A stretch of 5,458 bases of DNA from an uncultured Ignavibacteria bacterium. Its GTDB lineage: Bacteria > Bacteroidota > Ignavibacteria > Kapaibacteriales > UBA2268. Each line of letters starts with the position of its first letter. Position 1 is the first letter of the stretch. The position numbers were made by a program, and so were the translations under genes. Of the stretch, positions 1 through 4,759 are shown piece by piece. The notes beneath the pieces are model-generated. The model was not told the DNA's origin. It did not search any database and saw nothing but the letters and a program-made list of their open reading frames with translations. The stretch is taken from assembly GCA_903911805.1 (NCBI GenBank), contig CAIWET010000498.1, positions 1 to 5,458 on the forward strand, in the 5' to 3' direction.

Positions 1-237
1 AAAATAATTTTTAGGTTTATAATCTAAAGTTGAAATTACACTACTTGATAAACTAAAGGAAACAACTCTATTAATCGCATCAATAGATTTGGCAAATTCT
101 TTAAATATAGTTCCATCTTCATTAATTATAGCACCATAAAAATCATAACCTGTAATATCATATTCGAAATCATAAAATGTAATTTCGAAATCATCACCAT
201 TTTTAAATACTAATTCTAAATATGCCGGCTCATTCAT
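1..237 (-). CDS. Partial beta-rich phage protein, possibly tail- or baseplate-associated (C-terminus off the left edge)
   Basis: The frame stays open from an ATG at 237 to the window edge, giving 79 N-terminal residues that start MNEPAYLELVF. The pattern is alternating hydrophobic and polar residues with aromatic-rich strands (ITFYDFEYDITGYDFYGAI), then a short acidic turn (NEDG), then a serine-rich strand (VVSFSLSSS) and a TLDYKPKNY segment. This resembles, from memory, the small Ig-like N-terminal domains of phage baseplate or receptor-binding proteins (BppU-like): a 'D-x-F' strand, a 'D-[IL]-T-G-Y' turn and a late 'L-S' strand. That assignment is inference and tentative. The start overlaps the preceding gene's stop by 8 bases (ATGAATGA), which suggests translational coupling; only a weak purine stretch (AGAGAAATTAAGA) lies upstream. 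There is no signal peptide or membrane segment in the visible part. Confidence 0.65.
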   Translation of the reverse strand, partial: MNEPAYLELVFKNGDDFEITFYDFEYDITGYDFYGAIINEDGTIFKEFAKSIDAINRVVSFSLSSSVISTLDYKPKNYF

Positions 238-391
238 TTGATCTTAATTTCTCTAAATTAAAAAATTCATCACTGATTAAATATTTATCACAACAATCAT
301 TTGTAGGGATTACAAGTTTATCGCTCTCCCTACACAATGATTTTTCTTCATCGAAATTTTCGCAATATTTATGTTGGAATGGATCTATCAT
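230..391 (-). CDS. Small cysteine-containing protein, 53 aa, function unknown
   Basis: An ATG at 391 overlaps the stop of the upstream 223-residue gene in an ATGA junction, and the frame runs 53 residues to a TGA at 232-230. That stop in turn overlaps the start of the next gene. The frame fills the otherwise empty gap between two genes and has both ends coupled, which is the main reason to call it real. The protein begins MIDPFQHKYCENFDEEKSLC and carries four cysteines, at residues 10, 20, 33 and 34 (the last two as NDCCDKY), with charged spacers and a hydrophilic C-terminus EFFNLEKLRSNE. The cysteines could bind a metal, but the spacing (C-x9-C-x12-CC) is not a standard zinc-finger pattern I recognise. 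An alternative is that this frame is the C-terminal extension of the upstream protein made by -1 frameshifting. No function is assigned. Confidence 0.6.
   Translation of the reverse strand: MIDPFQHKYCENFDEEKSLCRESDKLVIPTNDCCDKYLISDEFFNLEKLRSNE
299..338. repeat. Inverted repeat, 8-bp stem with 17-nt loop
   Basis: TGTAGGGA at 302-309 is perfectly complementary to TCCCTACA at 327-334. Three further pairs (299-301 with 336-338) form if C335 is bulged. It is one of the more GC-containing stretches in an AT-rich area and lies inside the 53-residue gene. No U-run follows directly on the minus-strand transcript, so it does not look like an intrinsic terminator. It may only be coding-sequence coincidence. 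Confidence 0.4.
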
Positions 392-1059
392 TTTCCAATT
401 ATATAGAAAACTTTACTTACCAAATCTATTAGTAAATCTGTACATTCAGTAGCATTTAAATTTTTTAATTCTGCAAATGCTTGTGGTGAAACTTTAATCA
501 TAATTATTGATGAAGTAAAAATTTCCGGTAAAAACTGAGCATCTGTAATTTCAATTCCATTTGGTAAAGCTTCTAAAGTGGCTTCAACAATATCAGTGAT
601 TTCTTTGAAGAGTGCAAGAATATTTTCAATTCCTAATTCTCTATTTTCTATTCCATTATCAGTCCAAAGGATAGGCATCCCATCTTTACCACAAACAATT
701 GCAATTTCTTTTATTTGCTCTCTGCTTAATTTTGGTAATTCCTCTTTAACATCTTTTATACTTGATAAAAAACCAATCATTACAGGGGTTAAACCTGCAG
801 TAGCAAATAAATCAGTCATCTGAAAGCCATCGCCATATATATCTTTTAATTTCTTAATAAGAGTTAATAATTGCTCAACAGCTTGTTTTGATTTTGTATT
901 TTCATTCATAAATATTCTTTCTATATTTGGTATTTCTATTTTGCTAGGTTCTTCAATGAATATTGGTTTTAAGTTCAAATCATAACCTATAAAATTTCTA
1001 ATTTTTTTAATTAATGTGGGCTTTTCGAATTCGCCTTCTGCTTCAGATAATTTATACAT
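388..1059 (-). CDS. Helical phage structural-region protein with two similar halves, 223 aa, function unknown
   Basis: The ATG at 1059 has AAAGG 10 bases upstream and follows a gap of about 72 bases after the CHAP gene. The N-terminal 50 residues are charged and mixed (MYKLSEAEGEFEKP...). The rest appears to be two copies of a helical module: residues about 60-125 and about 143-216. Both begin with an amphipathic helix (VEQLLTLIKKLKDI and IENILALFKEITDI), continue through a turn of the type [DN]G-[FI]-x-[MI]-T-D, and end in a helix of the type [EA]EL-x-x-L. Helical modules with an 'EL-x-x-L' ending recur in small phage proteins of unknown role, so this may be a structural or assembly protein; that is inference. 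There is no transmembrane helix long enough for a holin and no signal peptide. The stop overlaps the next start (ATGA). A tail-assembly-chaperone role is possible but unsupported by a known motif. Confidence 0.8.
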   Translation of the reverse strand: MYKLSEAEGEFEKPTLIKKIRNFIGYDLNLKPIFIEEPSKIEIPNIERIFMNENTKSKQAVEQLLTLIKKLKDIYGDGFQMTDLFATAGLTPVMIGFLSSIKDVKEELPKLSREQIKEIAIVCGKDGMPILWTDNGIENRELGIENILALFKEITDIVEATLEALPNGIEITDAQFLPEIFTSSIIMIKVSPQAFAELKNLNATECTDLLIDLVSKVFYIIGK

Positions 1060-1131
1060 TTTTTTGCAACCTTTATTAAAGTGAAAATATTAATAGTAAT
1101 CTTCCAATCCTTTTTAGGAGTGAAATCTTTA
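1060..1131. other. Largest intergenic gap (72 bp), no clear signal
   Basis: This AT-rich spacer separates the CHAP gene from the 223-residue gene. It contains a 4-bp stem (TCCT at 1108-1111 with AGGA at 1116-1119), a 5-bp stem partly inside the preceding gene (1125-1138), and CTTTATTAA twice (1071-1079 and 1127-1135). None has the GC stem plus U-run of an intrinsic terminator. I found no -35/-10 pair with good spacing on the minus strand. The AAAGG ribosome binding site of the downstream gene lies at 1070-1074. Confidence 0.5.
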
Positions 1132-1656
1132 TTAAGATATGATTTCATATTCAACTTCAACTGCTCCTAAAATATGCCAAGCTAAAGTCCCTCTGCTGAT
1201 CGGTCTATTTTTTATTGTTGCTACATCTCCATTATCTTGTGAGCCTTTGTCAGAATTGGAAGTATTGCCCTCTGCTAAAAGCATTTTATAACCATCAAGT
1301 ACTTCTTTGATCATTCCGATATGTCCTTTTTCTGAATCTCCTTTTTGATAGATTACCAACATACCAGGTTTAAGAATTTCTTTATAATTACCGTTCAAGA
1401 TTTCAGTAATTGTATATTTTTTCCCAATTGCATAAGTCCAATAATCTCGTGCTAATCCAGCCCATTTTTTATGGATTTTTGCACCAGCTAGCATTAAACA
1501 TATTTTTATAAAAAATGCACACCAGGAACAACCTTTTCTCCATCCTGCTTGAATTGCCAACTTCTCAAATTCTTTATCATTCCAACCTTGGTTATTTCCA
1601 ATTTCTTTTAATTTACCAGTATATGATAAAGCTATTTCTAAATGTTTTGGTATCAT
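1132..1656 (-). CDS. CHAP-type peptidoglycan hydrolase (amidase/endopeptidase), 174 aa
   Basis: Likely cleaves peptidoglycan, either as a virion-associated enzyme during entry or as a lysin. From the ATG at 1656 the protein shows an EIGNNQG motif (residues 18-24), then CSWCAFFIK with the expected nucleophile Cys46, a GHIGM motif with the general-base His112, and AEGNTS with polar residue Asn131. Cys, His and Asn in this order and spacing are typical of CHAP / NlpC-P60-like hydrolases, and the 'E-x-GNN-x-G' opening is common in the phage CHAP subgroup. The enzyme is a single domain with no signal peptide, no membrane helix and no separate cell-wall binding domain. The start was chosen because AGGTGA (1667-1662) lies 5 bases before ATG 1656; an in-frame GTG at 1665 lies inside that site and overlaps the previous gene. 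Which bond is cut cannot be told from sequence. Confidence 0.85.
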   Translation of the reverse strand: MIPKHLEIALSYTGKLKEIGNNQGWNDKEFEKLAIQAGWRKGCSWCAFFIKICLMLAGAKIHKKWAGLARDYWTYAIGKKYTITEILNGNYKEILKPGMLVIYQKGDSEKGHIGMIKEVLDGYKMLLAEGNTSNSDKGSQDNGDVATIKNRPISRGTLAWHILGAVEVEYEIIS

Positions 1657-1657
1657 T

Positions 1658-2110
1658 TTATTCACCTAAATATTCAAATGCTAATTGTGATATAATAATT
1701 TCTCTACTAGATAATCCAGTTGTTTCATCAAATTCTGCTTCACTAACAGATTCAATTCTAACCTGCCCTACATTATCCAAAATTGGCATAGATTGAAAAC
1801 CATTAATGACTATCTTTGTTGTTTCTAACATTTCATTTTCTGATGACATATCCTTAGCAACTATTAAGATTAAAAACCTATAATTGATTTGAATAAAATC
1901 ACCAACAACAAAAGGATTAATCTGTTGGTTCTCCAGATAATAAATTGGAGCGAACCCTAAACTTTTAACCAATATTGCACCATAAGGATTAATGAAATTA
2001 GAGCTGGTAATAAATTCTTCTAGCACTAAAGGATAATCTAAAATATCCCAATCCCTGAATATTTCACGTAATTTACCAATTAGCACATCTTTAATTATTC
2101 GTTCTCTCAT
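1658..2110 (-). CDS. Mu gp37-like head-tail connector / tail-terminator-type protein (DUF1834-like), 150 aa
   Basis: The predicted role is closing the head-tail interface or terminating the tail tube. The 150 residues fit the family size. An N-terminal helix (residues 1-20, MRERIIKDVLIGKLREIFRD) is followed by a strand with a proline-containing segment (SNFINPYGAILVKSLG, about 37-52), then FVVGDFIQINYRFLILIVAKD (about 67-87), a helix (ENEMLETTKIVINGF) and a C-terminal strand (REIIISQLAFEYLGE). This alpha-beta layout with a late 'I-x-x-x-x-FEY' strand matches gp37-like or tail-terminator proteins that usually follow the DUF1320 gene. The assignment rests on that synteny plus overall pattern rather than on a catalytic motif. 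Start and upstream stop overlap by one base (TAATG) without a clear Shine-Dalgarno site, so expression is probably coupled to the gp36-like gene. Confidence 0.7.
   Translation of the reverse strand: MRERIIKDVLIGKLREIFRDWDILDYPLVLEEFITSSNFINPYGAILVKSLGFAPIYYLENQQINPFVVGDFIQINYRFLILIVAKDMSSENEMLETTKIVINGFQSMPILDNVGQVRIESVSEAEFDETTGLSSREIIISQLAFEYLGE
1662..1667 (-). promoter_or_regulatory. Ribosome binding site AGGTGA deciding the CHAP start
   Basis: AGGTGA is followed by five bases (ATAAA) and ATG at 1656. The in-frame GTG at 1665 falls within this site and so is unlikely to be the start. The site overlaps the last codons of the upstream gp37-like gene, whose TAA is at 1660-1658. Confidence 0.75.
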
Positions 2111-2535
2111 TAGAATTTGTTTAGAATTTCGTTTGTAAATTTTTTTTCTTTGTAACTAATAGTTGAGTAAGAAACTTTCCCTATTTGCGCTTCCTTCGGT
2201 AATTGCAAAAAATTCCCGGAAGTATAATTTTTTAAATTAGATAAGGCATTATCATATCTTTTTTGAATTTCATCTGACATTGGAGTACCAACTTTTCTTT
2301 CATATATTTTAAAAATGAAAATTCCTGCTGCTATATCTTTTAATACTTCCGGAATTGAATTTAATGGTAAATTGTATTTGCCACGAAGTGAATCATCAAT
2401 AAAACTGTTACAATAATTTATTAATTTCTCAATAACTGTTTCATCGGCAATTTGCAAATTAGTTCCTTCATTTGTCAGTTTGACTAAATTAAGATTGCTT
2501 ATTATATGCGATATGTCACTTCTTTGGATATACAT
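2110..2535 (-). CDS. Mu gp36-like head-tail connector protein (DUF1320 family), 141 aa
   Basis: A connector subunit expected to bind below the portal and form part of the head-completion ring. The sequence follows the DUF1320 pattern closely: an N-terminal 'Y-I-x-x-x-D-I' (MYIQRSDIS), the segment IADETVIEKLINYCNSFIDDSL at about residues 29-50, then RGKYNLPLNSIPEVLKDIAAGI at 51-72 with the family's 'Y-x-LPL...P' signature, then a tyrosine/arginine helix IYERK, then a QKRYDNALSNLKNYTSGNFLQL stretch at 91-112. About 140 residues is normal for the family. The gene starts one base after the stop of the DUF2190-like gene (TAA-T-ATG) with only a weak purine-rich site, implying coupling. Its place between the capsid genes and the gp37-like gene is the usual order. 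Confidence 0.87.
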   Translation of the reverse strand: MYIQRSDISHIISNLNLVKLTNEGTNLQIADETVIEKLINYCNSFIDDSLRGKYNLPLNSIPEVLKDIAAGIFIFKIYERKVGTPMSDEIQKRYDNALSNLKNYTSGNFLQLPKEAQIGKVSYSTISYKEKKFTNEILNKF

Positions 2536-2536
2536 A

Positions 2537-2935
2537 TTATTTCAATAATACTCTTACTAATTCACCAGCTGATGCTGTATCTAATGCGATACCAATTGAT
2601 TTTTTGTCAAATAAAGCATTCACTTCACTTGCTGAATATGTTCCGCCTGCAACAGGATGAGCCCAAGTTACAGCTTTACCATTTGCATCGCTCATAACTT
2701 CGGTATTTTCGACAATACCTCCTGAGCCTACTTCTACAACTGCAATACCTTGAACTAAAACTGGCGCTTCTTTACCTTCATTAGTCTCAGCTTGCAAAAC
2801 ACCAACTGCTAATTCACCTGCTCCACAATAAGCCAATACACCTGAACCGACTTTAACAAATCTTTTCAAAGTGTACATATCTGAGCCTGTTTTAATTGAT
2901 GTAGTTAAAACAGAGTGCTGAACTGGTTGAGCCAT
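2537..2935 (-). CDS. DUF2190-type capsid decoration (cement) protein, 132 aa
   Basis: Probably binds the outside of the expanded capsid and stabilises it. The protein is glycine-, alanine- and valine-rich with short beta segments: MYTLKRFVKVGSGVLAYC (about 20-37), ELAVGVLQAET (41-51), APVLVQGIAVVEVGSGGIV (57-75), then MSDANGKAVTW (81-91) and a C-terminal IGIALDTASAGELVRVLLK. The order 'G-V-x-x-x-E...V-x-V-x-G-I-x-x-V...x-D-x-x-G-x-A...G-x-A-L-x-x-A-x-x-G-x-x-V-x-V-L' is the characteristic layout of DUF2190 proteins, which lie next to the coat gene in many siphoviruses and Mu-like phages. Size is typical. It has a strong Shine-Dalgarno site, AAGGAG at 2948-2943, seven bases before the ATG, fitting a protein needed in many copies. 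There is a one-base overlap (TAATG) with the upstream gene. Confidence 0.8.
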   Translation of the reverse strand: MAQPVQHSVLTTSIKTGSDMYTLKRFVKVGSGVLAYCGAGELAVGVLQAETNEGKEAPVLVQGIAVVEVGSGGIVENTEVMSDANGKAVTWAHPVAGGTYSASEVNALFDKKSIGIALDTASAGELVRVLLK

Positions 2936-3153
2936 TAATTATCTCCTTTAAAAATTACTATTTTATTCTTTTCTAAATACTTTGCTTGTTCGATTGGTAA
3001 GACAATATCTTCACCAGGATAAAATTTAATTTTACCCTGCTGGATCGTTGACAAAACCTTACATTTAATTTCTACTGATTCAGTTTCATTTGCTTCATTT
3101 TGAATTACTTCTTCTACTGATTCAGTTTCATTTGCTTGTGATTTCTTTGGCAT
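2935..3153 (-). CDS. Small protein with duplicated acidic N-terminus and DUF7210/FluMu-like C-terminal domain, 72 aa
   Basis: The first 28 residues are hydrophilic and contain ANETESVE twice (residues 7-14 and 21-28), an evident tandem duplication that is also exact at the DNA level. The remaining ~44 residues (IKCKVLSTIQQGKIKFYPGEDIVLPIEQAKYLEKNKIVIF) match the pattern of a small beta domain seen beside phage capsid genes: 'V-x-V-L...G-x-x-Y-x-PG-[ED]-x-[IV]-x-L...A-x-x-L...V'. I recall this as the DUF7210 / FluMu N-terminal-like type, and the precise name is uncertain. Its role is unknown; position between coat and decoration genes suggests a minor head protein or assembly factor. The ATG at 3153 has AAGGTG a few bases upstream and follows the coat stop by 8 bases. 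Confidence 0.75.
   Translation of the reverse strand: MPKKSQANETESVEEVIQNEANETESVEIKCKVLSTIQQGKIKFYPGEDIVLPIEQAKYLEKNKIVIFKGDN
3070..3137. repeat. 26-bp perfect direct repeat with 42-bp period
   Basis: The same 26 bases (beginning TTCTACTGATTCAG on the plus strand) occur at 3070-3095 and 3112-3137. The period of 42 bases is 14 codons, so the frame is kept and ANETESVE is encoded twice at the N-terminus of the 72-residue protein. The exactness, including third codon positions, points to a recent slippage or tandem duplication. Confidence 0.95.
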
Positions 3154-3161
3154 AAATCACC

Positions 3162-4109
3162 TTATAAATTTGATGGATTAATTGGATTGTTGATTAAGAA
3201 TGCACTTTCTGAACCTACAATTTTTACATCATATAAAGCTGTTGCTCTAATATTCATAACCTTGCCGCCTTCTGTTTCATATCTATCTACATAAGGATAA
3301 CCATTATGATTAAGAGTATAACCAAAGCAAGGTTCATAAGGTGTTCTATCAACTCCTGATGGTGGAACAACATAAGCCAAAATAATATTGTTACTCCAAA
3401 TTTCCAATAAATTTGTACCATCATTAGTATATTTAGCATTACCAATTAAGATATTTGGAATTTCCAATATTTCTTGAAGTTTTTGCAATGAAGCAACTGC
3501 AGAAAACAAATCTTGACTTACTGTAATATATCCTTTTAATTTCGGATGGAATTTTAATTTATCCCATACGATTTTAGGAATAATCATAGTATTTGGATCT
3601 TTGGCAATTAAACTATTTAAAGTTGATTTATAATCATGAATTGCTTCAATCCAATCAATACTATCAGTATCAAAATAATTAGTAGTTAAAGTAACTTTAT
3701 TCGAACTCAAATATGTATCAGTACTTTGAGCTAAATCTGCTTGCATTTTTTCTTGACCCAATAATAATTGGTCCATTACATTCTCAGTTGCTTTTGCATC
3801 TAATGGAACTGAAGCATTTTTTATTTCTCTTGCATCAAGTCTTTGAACAATATCATGTTCTTCTAATGCAAAAGGCGTGGTGTCTAACCATGCTCCTTCC
3901 ATTTCATTCGAGTTGGCTCTTATCGCTCTAGCTGTTTTAAAGATTCTAAAAGATTCTTTACCCCAAAGTGGAATTTTTCCTCCTTCAACATCTACTGCAA
4001 CTTCAGGGAAGAGATTTTTACCGATATAACCATTGTTAGAATAACCTCTAGCAATTTTAGTTAATACTTGATCTAAACCTCTTAAATTTTCTAATCTACC
4101 TGCTGGCAT
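3162..4109 (-). CDS. Major capsid (coat) protein, 315 aa
   Basis: Forms the icosahedral shell, presumably with an HK97-type fold. Length and order fit a family of tailed-phage coat proteins: an N-terminal 'L-T-x-I-A-x-G-Y-x-N-x-x-x-I-x-x-x-L-F-P-x-V-x-V' stretch (residues 16-40), 'G-G-K-I-P-x-W-G-K-E-x-F-R' (43-55) and a T-x-R-A segment (59-62). Then come an N-A-x-x-P-L-D segment (98-104), a long helix with GQEKMQADLAQSTD (118-131), a WDKLKFHPKLKGYI segment (182-195), an ILIGNAKY strand (220-227) and late IWSNNIILAYVVPP and FGYT strands. Position directly after the protease/scaffold gene and before the decoration gene supports the call. It has one of the best ribosome binding sites here: AGGAG at 4122-4118, eight bases from the ATG and overlapping the upstream stop, fitting high output. 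No frameshift or truncation is seen. The precise Pfam family is not certain. Confidence 0.88.
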   Translation of the reverse strand: MPAGRLENLRGLDQVLTKIARGYSNNGYIGKNLFPEVAVDVEGGKIPLWGKESFRIFKTARAIRANSNEMEGAWLDTTPFALEEHDIVQRLDAREIKNASVPLDAKATENVMDQLLLGQEKMQADLAQSTDTYLSSNKVTLTTNYFDTDSIDWIEAIHDYKSTLNSLIAKDPNTMIIPKIVWDKLKFHPKLKGYITVSQDLFSAVASLQKLQEILEIPNILIGNAKYTNDGTNLLEIWSNNIILAYVVPPSGVDRTPYEPCFGYTLNHNGYPYVDRYETEGGKVMNIRATALYDVKIVGSESAFLINNPINPSNL

Positions 4110-4123
4110 TATATTTTCTCCTA

Positions 4124-4759
4124 TTATGATTTAAATAATTCTGAATAAGCTTGGATATAAGTTAAAGTATTCCCTTTAGCTTTTTGTTCTTCCATAAAGG
4201 CCATTACTTTTGTATCGAGCTCTACAGTTGTTTCATCAATTGATACTTTTTTTGGAGCTTTAATACCAGCTTTTTTATCACTGCCCGCGGCAAATTCTTT
4301 TCTGGCGATTTCTTCAAGTTCTACTGCTTTTGGGAATGAATCAATCAATGATTTAACAAAATCTAATCCGCTTTGATTTTTATTATTAACACTAAAAGAT
4401 TTTGTTGAATTAAAGCCTAATTCTAATGCGTTCATTACTAAAGTTCGTTGCGCAGGAGCGAGTTTGCCTTCTGATACTTTTTTATCAAAATATTCATTAA
4501 ATTCGAATAACCTATTTTGTTTTTCTAATGCTTTAATTCTTTCAGCATATTCTTTCAAAACTGGATCTTCGTTTGCTGTTGTTCCACTTGATGTTGCTGG
4601 ATCTGTAGGAGTTGGAGTTCCTTGTGTATCCTCTGGGAGTGGATTAGATGCTAGATATTCATCTGCCCAGGCTTGAATTTGTGTTGCTACTTCTTCGCCT
4701 GCTAATTCTGAAATTTTCTGAATCAGAGCTAGAATAAAAGCTGCAAACCATTCTTTCAT
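4124..4759 (-). CDS. Probable nested in-frame scaffolding protein, 211 aa
   Basis: Inside the protease/scaffold gene an ATG at 4759 is preceded by TAAGGA (4770-4765) with a five-base spacer, an arrangement as good as the ribosome binding sites of the clear genes here. Translation from it is in frame and gives the C-terminal 211 residues: a hydrophobic helix MKEWFAAFILALIQKI, a P/T/S-rich linker, a coiled segment around KEYAERIKALEKQNR, the EGKLAPAQR region and a lysine-rich tail. This is the usual makeup of a scaffolding protein. Phages of the Mu (I/Z) and lambda (C/Nu3) types make scaffold exactly this way, from an internal start in the protease gene. Expression from this start is inferred, not shown. 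Confidence 0.6.
   Translation of the reverse strand: MKEWFAAFILALIQKISELAGEEVATQIQAWADEYLASNPLPEDTQGTPTPTDPATSSGTTANEDPVLKEYAERIKALEKQNRLFEFNEYFDKKVSEGKLAPAQRTLVMNALELGFNSTKSFSVNNKNQSGLDFVKSLIDSFPKAVELEEIARKEFAAGSDKKAGIKAPKKVSIDETTVELDTKVMAFMEEQKAKGNTLTYIQAYSELFKS

Noticed and set aside
222..452. Plus-strand open frames, including 222-452, 578-823, 1515-1796, 2506-2697, 3713-3931 and 4464-4676
   Set aside because: All lie antisense to well-supported minus-strand genes, have low-complexity or unlikely compositions, and lack ribosome binding sites. They are shadows.
901..911. Internal ATG (residue 51 of the 223-residue protein) as a second nested start
   Set aside because: The upstream sequence (AGAAAGAATATTT) has no good Shine-Dalgarno match, and the N-terminal 50 residues read as normal coding sequence.
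1108..1119. TCCT-TTTT-AGGA hairpin in the 72-bp gap as a terminator
   Set aside because: The stem is only 4 bp and no U-run follows on the minus-strand transcript; it is too weak to call.
3455..3467. TTGGAA-T-TTCCAA palindrome as a possible operator
   Set aside because: It has a one-base centre, lies deep inside the coat gene, and simply encodes parts of EIPNI; AT-rich coding DNA readily yields such palindromes.
3937..3960. Repeated AAAGATTCT near the start of the coat gene
   Set aside because: A short AT-rich repeat within coding sequence, without further copies or symmetry to suggest a site.
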